Positions 9,296-20,272 of a DNA stretch of 64,000 nt are shown here, in pieces; within the stretch, counting starts at the first letter, position 1, and every line of letters begins with the position of its first letter. Made by a program: the position numbers and the translations under genes. Origin of the DNA: Rhodanobacteraceae bacterium (lineage in GTDB: Bacteria > Pseudomonadota > Gammaproteobacteria > Xanthomonadales > Ahniellaceae); the NCBI GenBank assembly GCA_016708465.1, contig JADJFT010000001.1:434001-498000 (forward strand). The letters run 5' to 3'. The notes below the pieces were generated by a model. The model was not told where the DNA came from and ran no database searches. It saw nothing but the letters and a program-made list of their open reading frames with translations.

Positions 9296-10114
9296 ATGAA
9301 AACATCGTTCGACTGGCGTGGACAACGCGCACTGATCACTGGCGCATCTGCCGGCATCGGTCAAACTTTTGCGGAAATGTCAGCGGCACGCGGCTGCCAT
9401 CTGGTCCTGACCGCACGCCGTATCGACCGACTCGAGGCGCTCGCCGCCAAGCTGCGCGCAACCTACGGCATCGAAGTCGACTGCATCGCTGCCGATCTCG
9501 CCGAACCAACGGCCATTGCTGATCTGGTCGCGGAACTCGAACACCGGCGACTGACCATCGACATCGTTGTCAACAATGCCGGCTTCGGCGTCCCTGGCGC
9601 CTATCACCAAAGCGACTGGGTGGCACAGGCACGCTTTCTTCAGGTGATGATCAACGCACCCTGCGAACTCGTGCATCGCTTGCTACCGGGCATGCGCGAA
9701 CGTCGCCACGGCGCGATCATCAACGTCGCATCATTGGCCGGATTGGTGCCAGGTTCCGCCGGTAGCACGCTGTATGCCGGTTCCAAGGCGATGTTGATCA
9801 AGTTCTCGCAGTCGCTGGCACTGGAGACCAATGGACAAGGCATTCGTGTGCAGGCGCTCTGCCCCGGCTTCACCTTTTCCGAATTCCATGACGTCACTGG
9901 TGCGCGCGAACTGGTGAGCAAGATGCCCAACTATCTATGGATGGACGCCGCCAGCGTTGTGCAAGCCTCATTCGATGCACTCGATCGAGACCGTGTGATC
10001 TGTGTGCCCGGTCGCGTCAACCGTCTACTCAAGTTCATCGCGAAGCATCTCCCTGACCAAGCTGCGCTCGGTCTTGTCGGCCGCCGCTCGAAACAGTTCC
10101 GTCGGCTTGAATAA
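9296..10114 (+). CDS. Short-chain dehydrogenase/reductase
   Basis: NAD(P)-dependent oxidoreductase of the classical SDR family; substrate unknown. From the ATG at 9296 (MKTSFDWRGQRALITGASAG) the protein has 272 residues. The cofactor motif TGASAGIGQ lies near residue 16, NNAG appears about residue 90, and the catalytic Tyr/Lys pair is YAGSKAM. An upstream in-frame extension overlaps the tpiA start and is not conserved-looking. The gene sits between tpiA and glmM, usually closer neighbours in the order, and ends head-on against the oxygenase gene at 10115 with no space between the stops. Confidence 0.85.
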   Translation: MKTSFDWRGQRALITGASAGIGQTFAEMSAARGCHLVLTARRIDRLEALAAKLRATYGIEVDCIAADLAEPTAIADLVAELEHRRLTIDIVVNNAGFGVPGAYHQSDWVAQARFLQVMINAPCELVHRLLPGMRERRHGAIINVASLAGLVPGSAGSTLYAGSKAMLIKFSQSLALETNGQGIRVQALCPGFTFSEFHDVTGARELVSKMPNYLWMDAASVVQASFDALDRDRVICVPGRVNRLLKFIAKHLPDQAALGLVGRRSKQFRRLE

Positions 10115-11054
10115 TCAAGCCAGCTTGATTTCGCGCAGGCGTTCCATCAGATAATCGTTCGCCGTGATCGGTGCCGGATAACGGTTCGGGTTTTCCGATG
10201 TGATGCAATTCGGCAGAACGTCGATCAGAAAATCCGGGTTCGGATGCAAGAAGAACGGCACCGAAAATCGTGGACTGCGCGCGGCGTCGCCCGGCGGATT
10301 GACGACACGATGTGTGGTTGACGGATAAATGTGATTAGTCAGACGCTGCAACATGTCGCCGATGTTGACGACGATGGTGTCGCCTTGGGTGGTGATTGGC
10401 AGCCATTCGCCTTCGCGCGTCAGCAATTCCAGCCCGGCGGCGCTGGCGCCGACCAGCAGGGTGATGAAGTTGATGTCTTCATGCGCACCGGCGCGCACGT
10501 TCGGCACGTCTGGGGCGGTGATCGGCGGATAATGGATCGGACGCAAGATGCTGTTGCCGAAGTCGATCTTGTCGTCGAAGTACTTCTCGGGCAGATTGAT
10601 GTAGCGCAAGCGCGCGCAACACGCGCACCCCGAGTTGGTCGAGCGCGGTGTACAGCGCATAACCTGCCGCGCGGAACTCGGCGATCTCGATTGGCCACAA
10701 GTTTTCCGGCATCACCTTGGCGTAGTTCGAATCGCGCGGAATTTCGCGGCCGATATGCCAGAACTCTTTGAGGTCCGGATGCTTGGAATCCTTCGCGGTC
10801 TCGACCATGAAGCCGGTGTAGCCACGCGCACCAGCGGCGCCGGGCACCTGATAGCGCTTCTTTACTTCGTCCGGGAGTGCGAAGAACGCCTTGAACGCCA
10901 GATATGCGCGGTCGACCAGTTGCGCCGAAATGCCGTGTCCGCTGATGCCGCAGAATCCGTACTCACAATAAGCCGCGCCGATGTCGTGCACGAAGGCGTC
11001 GCGATCATTGTCATAGCGACGAATGTCGAGGGTTGGAACATGCTTCCGGGTCAT
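10115..11054 (-). CDS. Isopenicillin N synthase-family 2-oxoglutarate/Fe(II) oxygenase (frameshifted)
   Basis: Non-haem iron dioxygenase of the IPNS/2OG-Fe(II) superfamily; substrate unknown. The N-terminal part (MTRKHVPTLDIRRYD, then EYGFCGISGHGI) is the DIOX_N-type region. The C-terminal part holds the iron ligands HED in RAGAHEDINFITLL and the distal His in PSTTHRVVNPPG, with the R-x-S of PRFSVPFFLHP binding the co-substrate. The halves lie in different frames, meeting near 10612 at CTTGCGCTACATCAATCTG (LALH against YINLPEKYFDDK). The extent is one base over a multiple of three, about 313 residues. I infer an indel error. It lies 57 bases after glmM. Confidence 0.85.
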
Positions 11055-11111
11055 CGTAGATCCATGGTGAAGACGCGAGCAAACACATCTCGGCGTCGTG
11101 TGGCGTGTTCA

Positions 11112-12449
11112 TCAGGCGGCGGATGATACGGCGGCTGCCAGCGTTTGTGCGATGCGCTGTACCAAGGCGGCATCGTCGGCCTCAACGGTGACGCGAATCA
11201 CTGGCTCGGTTCCGGAAGCGCGCAGCACCACCCGTCCACGCCCCGCGAGCGACTGCTCAGCAGCGAACCGCGCGGCAATCACCTGCGCCAACTCCAGCGG
11301 CCGCGTTCCAGCGGTGTAGCGGACGTTGATCGTATGTTGCGGGAAACGTGGCATGGCGCAGCGCCACTGTGCAGCACCGAGCGGGCTGGTCGACAACGCT
11401 TCCAGTACCTGCAAGGCGGCAATCATTGCGTCACCGGTGCCCGCGCGATCGAGGCAGAGAACATGGCCAGAGGCCTCGCCACCGAGCACACCCGCAGTTT
11501 CGTGAAGGCGCTGATGTACGTAACGATCACCAACGTTGGCGCGTGAAAAGGCAATACCCTGTCCGGCCAGCTTCAGTTCGAGTGCCATGTTCGTCATCAG
11601 CGTGCCGACCACCGGCCCGCGCAGACGCCCACTGCGATGCCATTCGATCGCAAGAATGTGCAACAAGTCATCGCCGTCCAGTAACTCCCCTTCGCTGTCG
11701 ACGAACAGGACGCGATCGCCGTCACCGTCAAAGGCAATACCGAGGTCAGCACGCTGGTTGCACACTTCTGCCTGCAATGCAGATGGTTCGGTCGAGCCGA
11801 CGCCGCGATTGATGTTCAGTCCATCCGGCGAAATTCCGATGGCAGTCACCGAGGCGCCCAACATCGAAAACAATCGTGGTGCCAATTTATAGGTCGCGCC
11901 GTGCGCGCAGTCGAGCACGATGCGCAAGCCGTCCAGTCGGAAGCCTGACGGAACCGAAGCGGCGACGAAGGCGAGGTAGCGTTCGTCTGCATCCGTCATG
12001 CGTGCGGCGCGGCCCAGTCGTTCCGGCGCCACCAGCGTTGGTGCATCGGCAAGCGCCGCCTCGATCGCGAGCTCGTCGCCGTCGCCAAGTTTCTCGCCTC
12101 TGGCCGAAAATAACTTGAACCCATTATCGTGATGCGGATTATGCGACGCGCTAATGACAACGCCGGCACAGGCACCGATCGCCTGCGTCAAATGGGCCAC
12201 GCCCGGCGTCGGCATCGGACCGAGCAAGCGCACATCGGCACCGGCCGAAATCAATCCAGCCTGAAGCGCTGCTTCCAGCATGTAGCCGGAACGACGCGTG
12301 TCCTTGCCAATGACGACGACGCCGCCCTCCGATTTTGCGAGCACACGCCCGGCCGCATGACCCAAGCGCAATGCGAACTCGGCAGTAATCGGCGTGGTGC
12401 CGACATGACCGCGAATGCCATCAGTACCAAACCAGATTTTCTTGCTCAT
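11112..12449 (-). CDS. glmM: Phosphoglucosamine mutase
   Basis: Converts glucosamine 6-phosphate to glucosamine 1-phosphate for UDP-GlcNAc, hence peptidoglycan and LPS. The 445-residue protein from ATG 12449 (MSKKIWFGTDGIRGHVG) has the phosphoserine loop ISASHNPHHDNG near residue 100, the metal-binding DGDGDR near residue 240, the sugar-binding GEASGH and the phosphate-binding RASGTEPVIRVTVE near the C-terminus. Frame and length are normal. It follows epmA by 31 bases. Confidence 0.96.
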   Translation of the reverse strand: MSKKIWFGTDGIRGHVGTTPITAEFALRLGHAAGRVLAKSEGGVVVIGKDTRRSGYMLEAALQAGLISAGADVRLLGPMPTPGVAHLTQAIGACAGVVISASHNPHHDNGFKLFSARGEKLGDGDELAIEAALADAPTLVAPERLGRAARMTDADERYLAFVAASVPSGFRLDGLRIVLDCAHGATYKLAPRLFSMLGASVTAIGISPDGLNINRGVGSTEPSALQAEVCNQRADLGIAFDGDGDRVLFVDSEGELLDGDDLLHILAIEWHRSGRLRGPVVGTLMTNMALELKLAGQGIAFSRANVGDRYVHQRLHETAGVLGGEASGHVLCLDRAGTGDAMIAALQVLEALSTSPLGAAQWRCAMPRFPQHTINVRYTAGTRPLELAQVIAARFAAEQSLAGRGRVVLRASGTEPVIRVTVEADDAALVQRIAQTLAAAVSSAA

Positions 12450-12480
12450 CGTCAGTCGAGTTCCATCATCTGGGCCGTCA

Positions 12481-13377
12481 TCAATCAAGCCGCATCAAAG
12501 CAAAGGTGAGTGCATCGCGAAGATCATCTGTAGCGAGCATCGATTGCAACAGTCGCTCAATCCCGAGCGCAACTCCGGCACAATCCGGCACCATCGACAA
12601 CGCCGCAAGCAGCCGTTGGTCAATCGTGACTTCGTTCTGACCACGCGCAGACCGCTTCACAAGATCAGCCTCAAAACGGGACCGCTGCTCGACCGTATCG
12701 TTCAGCTCGTGATACCCGTTCGCGAGTTCGCGGCCACCGAGATAGCACTCAAAACGCTCGGCAACAACAACGTCATCGCACCGCACGACACGTGCTAATG
12801 CGCATTGTGAGGCAGGACAGTCGTCACGCAGCAGCCCAGCGCCATCGATGCGCACGTTAGCCAGTGCCTGCTGCAACTCGGCATCGCTCGCCAGAAAGGG
12901 ATCGAGCGCCAATGAATCACGGAACCAGTCGCGATAAGTCGTCGTGCGGGTACGAACCTCGCGGCCGACCAGGTGCATCGCAGCCACAACCAGTTCGAGC
13001 ACCTCACCGGCGAGCTTGCGCTGGTCGATGCCGACGCGATACCACTCCAGCATGGTGAATTCCGGATTGTGTGTGCGCCCGGCCTCGCCGTTGCGGAACA
13101 CGCGCCCGAGCTCATAGCAATCGCCCAATCCTTCCGCGAGCAGCCGCTTTAACGGAAACTCCGGCGACGTCCGCAACCAGCGCTGACGCGCGCCGGCGTC
13201 GACATGACCATTGAACGCTGTCGTGAAACTGTCGATATTCGGATCAGTATTGCCCGCCGCCGACAGCATTGGCGTTTCAACTTCCAACACCCCGCGTTGC
13301 GAAAAAAATGTGCGAATCAGTGCATACAGCTCAGCGCGTAGGCGCAGCGCTTTCAGGCGTTCGGGCGGCATGGTCAA
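12481..13377 (-). CDS. epmA: EF-P--(R)-beta-lysine ligase (EpmA/GenX family)
   Basis: Truncated class II lysyl-tRNA synthetase paralogue that attaches beta-lysine to elongation factor P. It starts MTMPPERLKALRLRAELY, overlapping the ligA stop by ATGA. It lacks the anticodon-binding domain and keeps motif 2 (FRNGEAGRTHNPEFTMLEWY) and motif 3 (GVALGIERLLQSM). At 298 residues it is shorter than the about 325 of E. coli EpmA. The gap is local: between ALANVRIDGAG and CPASQCALARV, near 12825-12850, about 15-20 residues that normally precede PASQ are missing in frame. This could be natural or an assembly loss. Confidence 0.9.
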   Translation of the reverse strand: MTMPPERLKALRLRAELYALIRTFFSQRGVLEVETPMLSAAGNTDPNIDSFTTAFNGHVDAGARQRWLRTSPEFPLKRLLAEGLGDCYELGRVFRNGEAGRTHNPEFTMLEWYRVGIDQRKLAGEVLELVVAAMHLVGREVRTRTTTYRDWFRDSLALDPFLASDAELQQALANVRIDGAGLLRDDCPASQCALARVVRCDDVVVAERFECYLGGRELANGYHELNDTVEQRSRFEADLVKRSARGQNEVTIDQRLLAALSMVPDCAGVALGIERLLQSMLATDDLRDALTFALMRLD

Positions 13378-15460
13378 GCGCCGTGCTCGGCGAGTAATGC
13401 CAACAGCGCGGCTTCGTCCAGCACCGGAATGGCGAGCGATAGCGCCTTGTCGAGCTTGCTGCCCGCATCGGTACCGGCAACAACGAAACTGGTCTTCGCC
13501 GACACACTGCCAGATACCTTTGCTCCCAGCGTTTCGAGGCGCTGTTTGGCTTCGTCGCGCGTCAATCCGCTGAGCGAACCCGTCAACACAACGGTCTTGC
13601 CGAGCAGTGGACCGGCAGCCGCCAGCGGTTCGCCTTCCTCCCAGTGCAGCCCACGTGCACGCAACAGATCAATGACCTCGCGCTGGTGCGGCGCGGTGAA
13701 GAACGCGACGATACGCGACGCGACCACCGGACCAACGTCAGGTGCGGTCATCAGATCCGCTGCGCTCGCCGAGGCGATGCGATCAAGCGCGCCGAAGTGA
13801 CGCGCCAGTCCCTTCGCCGTCGATTCGCCAACATCACGGATACCCAGCGCGAACAACAAACGCGGCAAGGTGGTCTGACGGCTGCGATCGATCGCCGCGA
13901 TCAGGTTCTCGGCCCAGCGACTTGCCACCTTGCCCTTCTTCACCGTCTCAGGCACTACGCCGACACCTTCGTCAGCACGCCGCTTCATCGCCAACAGGTC
14001 ATCGATGGTTAACGCATACAGATCGGCGACATGTTGCACATACCCGAGGTCGACCAAGTTCTCGATCCACGCGTCGCCAAGACCTTCGATGTCCATCGCG
14101 CGCCGCGATGCGAAATGCCGGATTGACTCCTTGCGTTGGGCAGGACAAACACCGGTACCGGTGCAGCGCAGGACCGCTTCATCGCCTTCACGCGCGAGCA
14201 GCGATCCGCATTCCGGACAAGCCGTCGGCATCTCGAATGGCACCAGGCCGTCGGGCCGTTGCTCGACGACGACCGCGACGACTTCCGGAATCACGTCGCC
14301 GGCACGGCGTACGACGACAGTATCGCCGACCCGCACATCTTTTCGTCGCACTTCGTGTTCGTTGTGCAGGGTTGCATTGGTCACGACGACGCCAGCGACT
14401 TGTACGGGACGCAAGCGCGCAACCGGCGTCATCGCGCCGGTGCGTCCGACCTGAACATCGATCGCTTCGACGACAGTTTGTTCCTCGCGCGCCGGAAACT
14501 TGTGCGCGATGGCCCACCGTGGCGCCCGTGAGACAAATCCGAGTTCGTGCTGGGCGGCGATGTCATTGACCTTGTAGACAACGCCATCGATGTCATACGG
14601 CAATGCATCGCGCCGCGCACCGATGCGTTGATAGTAGGCCAGCAGCGCGTCAACACCGGTGGCACGATCCGCCTCCGGACAGACTGGCAAACCGTAGCGA
14701 CGGAAGTCGGCGAGCATATCGGTGTGCTGTAGCCACTTCGCCGCCGGCTCAACCCGACCGAGCGCATATGCGAAGAAGGCCAAGGGACGCGACGCCGCGA
14801 CTGCCGGATCGAGTTGGCGAATCGATCCGGCGGCGGCATTACGCGGGTTCGCAAGCGTACGCTCACCGCGCGCTCGCGCACCGTCGTTGAGCAGTTCGAA
14901 TGCCGCACGCGGCATGTAAACCTCACCACGCACCTCAAGTATGTGCGGCCAATCGGTGCCGATCAATCGCAGCGGCACCGAAAGTATCGTACGCACGCTG
15001 TGTGCGACATCTTCACCCGTGTTGCCGTCGCCGCGCGCGCCGCTGCGCGCACTAGAACGCCATCCATATACAACAGGCTGATTGCCAGTCCATCGATCTT
15101 CGGCTCAACCGAAAACGCGATGTCGTCGCGTCCGAGTTTGTCGGCAATGCGCCGGACAAAATCCCGTGTGTCTTCTTCGCTGAAAGCATTTCCGAGGCTG
15201 AGCATCGGAACGTCGTGGCGCACTTCGGCGAATCCGCCGACGACCGGAGAACCGACACGCTGTGTCGGTGAATCGGCGGTGATCAGCCCCGGGTGCTCGG
15301 ATTCGAGCAACTGCAATTCGCGCAGCAACGCATCGAATGCACTGTCGGAAATCGAAGGGGCATCAAGCACGTGGTAGCGATGATTGTGGGTGGCGATATC
15401 GCCGCGCAACTGCGCGATGCGTGCCGCCACACTCGTGGTCGAAAACAGGTCGCCGCTCAC
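13374..15460 (-). CDS. ligA: NAD-dependent DNA ligase LigA (frameshifted)
   Basis: Joins Okazaki fragments and repair nicks using NAD+. I chose the GTG at 15460 (MSGDLFSTTSVAARIAQLRG), two bases after the zipA stop region. The adenylation Lys is in SVEPKIDGLAISLLY; further domains are the OB fold, a zinc finger (CPECGSLL and CTGTGVCPAQ), helix-hairpin-helix repeats and a C-terminal BRCT domain (LLGKTVVLTGSLSGLTRDEA). In a GC-repeat tract near 15045 the frame breaks: the restored reading is VRAA-(T)-RGDGNTGEDV, then SVRTILSVPLRLIG. The extent is two bases over a multiple of three, about 695 residues. Because LigA is essential, I read this as an indel error. Confidence 0.93.
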
Positions 15461-15464
15461 GGCA

Positions 15465-16262
15465 TCACCAAGTTTTGCGGATTGTGTTCTTTTCCTGCGC
15501 GCGATCGTAGGCGCGCAGCTCGTCGCGAAGATGCTGGATGCGCTGTCGACCAAGCGCATTGCGCTCTTCGTCCAATACTTGGCCACCAAGCAATTCTGCC
15601 AGGCGCTGAGCGGTCGGCAGCATCGCGTCCCATGCGTCGAGTGCCGATAGCGCGTTCGGCAACACCATGAACAACGAAAGTCCGCCGGTACGCAGCGATT
15701 GAATCTGACTCATCTCGAAACGGCCGGGGCGCATCATGTTTGCGACACTGAACACTGCGCCGTATTCGGAAGTATTCGCCGGCATGCGATGGAAGACGCC
15801 AAGCGCACCAAAGATCAATCCAGTCTTCTCAACCGCGACGATGATGTCGCTGCCCGTGAACATCTCACCATCCGGTGCGGTGACGTAAATAGTGACGATA
15901 CGGTCAGTCTTCTCGGATGCGCGAGCGCCGACATTCGATTCGACATAGACCGGTATTGATGGCGCGTCATCGGTAGCGGCCGTATCCATCGGTAACTCGG
16001 CCTGACGCGGTGTCGCGTCCGCAGCATCGTCATTCTTGATTTCGCGGCCAAGGCGATCGAGTTCTGCTGCGATCTCCGGATCGAGGCCATCGTGATCGTC
16101 GACACGCGTGTCGCCGAACATCGGTTCGGTGCGTTCGCCCGCCGATTTGCCCGGCAAACGTCGCCCCTGTGGCGGTGCCGGGCGGCGCCCAGTCCACCAG
16201 ATCAGGCCGAGTACGAGCGCTCCAACGGCCGCAAGAATGATGCGCAAGGTGATCGTATCCAT
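15465..16262 (-). CDS. zipA: Cell division protein ZipA
   Basis: Inner-membrane anchor that binds FtsZ and stabilises the Z ring. The 265-residue protein has an N-terminal transmembrane helix (about residues 7-24), a charged and Pro-rich linker, and a C-terminal ZipA domain (about residues 115-245) with IVTIYVTAPDGEMFTGSDI and GAVFSVANMMRPGRF. It sits between smc and ligA, the conserved order in Lysobacterales. It starts nine bases after the smc stop. Confidence 0.92.
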   Translation of the reverse strand: MDTITLRIILAAVGALVLGLIWWTGRRPAPPQGRRLPGKSAGERTEPMFGDTRVDDHDGLDPEIAAELDRLGREIKNDDAADATPRQAELPMDTAATDDAPSIPVYVESNVGARASEKTDRIVTIYVTAPDGEMFTGSDIIVAVEKTGLIFGALGVFHRMPANTSEYGAVFSVANMMRPGRFEMSQIQSLRTGGLSLFMVLPNALSALDAWDAMLPTAQRLAELLGGQVLDEERNALGRQRIQHLRDELRAYDRAQEKNTIRKTW

Positions 16263-16271
16263 GCTGACTCC

Positions 16272-19200
16272 TTACGCCGCACCGGCCAGTTTGGCCGCTT
16301 CCGCAAGATCGACCGACACGAGTCGCGATACACCAGGCTCGCGCATGGTCACGCCACAGAGCTGGTTGGCAGCTTCCATCGTCGCCTTGTTGTGGGTGAC
16401 GAACAGGAACTGCACGCGCTCGCTCATCTCGGCGACCATGCTGCAGAAGCGGCTGACATTGGCTTCGTCCAGTGGTGCATCCACTTCGTCGAGCAGGCAG
16501 AACGGTGCCGGATTCAGCCGGAAGATTGAGAACACCAGCGCGACAGCGGTCAACGCCTTCTCACCACCAGATAGCAAGCTGATCGAAGTGACACGCTTTC
16601 CGGGTGGACGCGCCATGATCGATACGCCCGTGTCGAGCAGGTCTTCGCCGGTCAGTTCCAAGAAGGCATGGCCGCCGCCAAACAGACGCGGGAACAGTTC
16701 CTGCAAACCGACATTGACCTTATCGAAGGTTTCCTTGAAGCGCGTACGTGTCTCACGATCGATTTTCTTGATCGCGCCTTCCAACGTTTCCAGCGCCTGT
16801 GTCAGATCGCCGTACTGGGTGTCGAGGTAAACCTTGCGCGTTGACTGTTCTGCAAATTCCTGAATGGCCGCGAGATTGACGGGTTCGAGGCGGCGAATTT
16901 TCTGTTCGAGATCGACCGATTTAGCTTCCCAATCGGCGATATCGGCTTCCGGCGGCAATTCAGCCGCGACCGCGTCACTGGCGAAACCTGCGCCGGCAAT
17001 GGCTTCAGCGTGGCTGTCAGCGCGCATACGCAGACTTTGTTCCTCAAGGCGCACACCCGACAGTTTCTCGCGCTCGGTGGCGAGCTCGCGTTCGACGCGA
17101 TGGCGGTCCTGCTCCAGTGCGCGGAAGGTGAGATCGCAGGCTTCCAGCGCCTTGCGTGCTTCAATCAGTTGCTTGTCGACAAGCATGCGCTGGTCAAGGT
17201 AGGTGCGCAGTTCGGCATCGAGTTGCGCGCCCGGGTCGCTCTGCGTCGCGATCTGGGTTGACAGTTCCGACTGCCGCGACTCCAGCGTTGCCAACTGCTG
17301 CAGCATACGGCCCAGCGATTGCTCAAGCGACGCCAACGCGGCGCGTTTGGACTCCATGCGCAAGGCCAGTTGATGTGCTTGATCCGACGCTTCGCGCGCT
17401 CCGGCGCGGGCATCTTCGCGGCGTTCCAGGAACTGACGACGATCGCCATCGAGGCGAACGCGCAATTCTTCCTGATCGCCCATCAGCGTCACCGCTGTAT
17501 CGAGACGACCACGTGCCACGCGCGCTTCACCATCGACCTGCTCGACGCGTGCGCGCAAGTCGGTCAGTTCGGCATCGATGCGCGTGGTGCGGGTCTGTGC
17601 GGCTTCGAGTTTGCCGCGTTCGCTTTGAATCTGGCCGGCAATTTCGGACAACTGGCGGTGCGAGAAATAAAGATCACGCTGGGCATCGTCGCGCCCGCGC
17701 TCGGCGTCAAAGTTGGCCTGCTTCAATGCTTCCTGGTGCGCGATCAATTCCTCGATCTGCGCCTCCAGCAACTGCGTCGATTCAGCAAGCGTCTGCAATT
17801 CACGCTCGCGTGCCAGCACGCCACTCCCCGCCTGCGTACCCTTGGCAGCGCGTAACCAGTCTCGACCCAGCCATTCACCGTCAGGCGTGATGACCGACTG
17901 GTCCGGATCTAGTCCGGAAGCAATGCGCTGGGCCGCCTCAAGCGAATCGGCCACGTACACACGATCAAGCAATGCCAGCGCGGTGGCCGGACCTTGCACG
18001 TATGCCGACAAGCGTTCACCACCGCTGCTGCGGCCCGGTTGTGCCGAAATGATGCAAATTTGGCCATCCTGCAACGCCATCAGCGCATCGCCGAAACGAT
18101 GCGGTGCGTCGCCGACGGCGGCGTCGAGCCAGCCGACGAGTACGCTCTCGACCGCGCGCTCCCAACCTTCCTGAACCGTCAACGCCTCGCCGAGGCGACG
18201 CGCACTTCCCAGCCCGACCGAATCGAACCAAGCCACGGCGGCGCCCTTTTCCTGCCCGAGCGCAGCGTGTTGCAACGCTTCCAGCGAAGCCAGTCGGCCC
18301 TTAGCTGACTGCAAGCGTCCACGCGCATCATTCAACTGATGCTGCATCTCGCGCGTCTGTTCCTGCACCGTGGACAGCGCCTGCTTGCGCTCGTCGAGCA
18401 TCGTCGTCAGTTGCTCGACTTTTTCCCGCGTTTCTTCCTGGCGCATCAACAAGGCTTCGGCACCATCGCTGAGTGAGGCAACGTCCATCTTGCGACGCTC
18501 ATCCTCCAATTGGCCGAGCCGGTTCGCCGCATCCAGAGACTGCTGATCGAGGAAATTCAAGCGCGTGCGCTCGACTTCAGCGGCGCGCGCAGATTCGCCG
18601 CTGTCACGCGCATAAGCGTCCCAACGCAACTGCCAGTCGTTGATTGCCGCCTCGGCAGCGCGCAGCGCTTCCTGACGGTTCTCGGCCTCGACTTCCAGTG
18701 TTTCGATCTGCGGCTCAGACTCGGCCAGTGACTCGCGCAACAGTTCGATTTGTTCGCGGTCACCACGAATGTGCTCGGCGACTTCGTTCAAGGCGTTGTC
18801 GGTTTCCTTCGCGGCACGCGCTAGGCGTTCGGCGAGGTCGCGGTTGTAGGTGATCTGTTGTTCGACTCGGGCGATCTCTCCGCCAACGCGATACAACTCG
18901 CCTTGCACGCCATTGAAGTGATCAGTGGCTTCGATCTGCTGGCCGCGCTCGTCTTCAAGCCGCGCTTCAATTGTGCGTTGCTCGGTGGTGAGTTGTTCAC
19001 TGCGCAACTCGATCTGGCGCAACGCTTGGCCGCGCGCATCGAGTTCACCCTGCAAATTGCGCAAATGCAGCGCCTTCAACTCGGCATCGACGCGAACATG
19101 CTCTTGCTTGAGTTTCTGGTAACGCTCTGCCTGCTTGGCCTGGCGATTCAGGTGATCAATCTGCTTATCCACTTCCTGACGCAAATCGTTGAGACGATCA

Positions 19201-19771
19201 AGGTTTTCGCGCGTCGCCTTCATCCGCGACTCGGTCTCCTTGCGCCGTTCCTTGTACTTGGAAATACCGGCGGCTTCTTCGAGGTGGGTACGCAGGTCTT
19301 CCGGGCGTGCCTCGACGATCTGGCTGATCATGCCTTGTTCAATGATCGAATAACTGCGCGCACCGAGACCGGTACCGAGGAACACGTCAACGATATCGCG
19401 GCGGCGGCAGCGGGCGTTGTTCAGAAAATAATTCGACTGGCCATCGCGGCTGACTTGGCGCTTGATCGAGATTTCGTTGAAGTTGGCGTATTCGCCTTGG
19501 ATGGTGCCGTCGGAGTTGTCGAAGATCAGTTCGACCTGCGCGCTGCCGACCGGCTTGCGCTGACCGAGCCCGAAAAGATCACGTCGGTAATCGCGTCACC
19601 GCGCAGGCGACTGGCGGCGCTTTCACCCATTACCCAACGGATGGCGTCAATGATGTTGGACTTGCCGCAGCCATTCGGCCCGACAATGCCGGTCATGTTG
19701 GTCGGCAAATGCAGGGTCGTCGGGTCGACAAAAGATTTGAAACCGGAAAGTTTGATCGTCGAAAGTCGCAT
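16272..19771 (-). CDS. smc: Chromosome segregation protein SMC (frameshift near the N-terminus)
   Basis: ATPase that organises and compacts the chromosome with ScpA and ScpB, encoded 1.4 kb away. It starts MRLSTIKLSGFKSFVDPTT at 19771 with Walker A GPNGCGKSNIIDAIRW about residue 32. Long coiled coils flank a hinge, and the C-terminal head has the signature LLSGGEKALTAVAL and Walker B CLLDEVDAPLDEANV. Near 19561 the frame breaks: after VIFSGS one frame stops soon, while another reads QRKPVGSAQVELIFDNSDG and continues to the end. The extent is two bases over a multiple of three, about 1166 residues, a usual size. I infer a missing base. Confidence 0.94.
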
Positions 19772-19882
19772 CGTGCGTGTTTCGTATGAATTCGTGAGCG
19801 TCAGAAAGCGGACGAAACTGGTTTGCGGCGCCAAGGCGGCTTCGCTACCTTTGCGCGCCCAAACGTATCCGAGAGAACGACC

Positions 19883-20272
19883 GTGTCGACAAAACCGTCG
19901 AAAGCGCTGGAAACCTTCCCCAACCCACAGCCGGGCCGCGACTATACCATCCGGATGCGGATTCCCGAGTTCACCTGCGTCTGCCCGAAGACTGGTCAGC
20001 CCGACTTCGCGACCCTGCATCTCGACTACGTGCCCGAGAAAACCTGCGTCGAACTGAAGTCGCTCAAGCTCTACATGTGGAGTTACCGCGACGAGGGCGC
20101 CTTCCACGAAGCGGTAACCAACAAGATTCTGGACGACTTGGCCAAGGCGACCAAGCCGCGTTTCATGCGTTTGACGGCTGAGTGGTACGTGCGAGGTGGC
20201 ATCTACACGACCGTCGTCGCCGAACACCGCGCCAAGGGCTGGAAGCCGGCCGCGAAGGTTGAACTGCCCTGA
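19883..20272 (+). CDS. queF: NADPH-dependent 7-cyano-7-deazaguanine reductase
   Basis: Reduces preQ0 to preQ1 in queuosine tRNA modification. I chose the GTG at 19883 (MSTKPSKALETFPNPQPGRD), with a GAGAG site about nine bases upstream; the earlier in-frame ATG at 19823 is poorly placed. The 129-residue protein has the active-site cysteine in CVCPKTGQPDFATLHLDY and the substrate-binding CVELKSLKLYMWSYRDEGAFHE. It is the short unimodular type, not the long two-domain type found in E. coli. It is divergent from smc and converges on bolA, whose stop is adjacent. Confidence 0.93.
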   Translation: MSTKPSKALETFPNPQPGRDYTIRMRIPEFTCVCPKTGQPDFATLHLDYVPEKTCVELKSLKLYMWSYRDEGAFHEAVTNKILDDLAKATKPRFMRLTAEWYVRGGIYTTVVAEHRAKGWKPAAKVELP

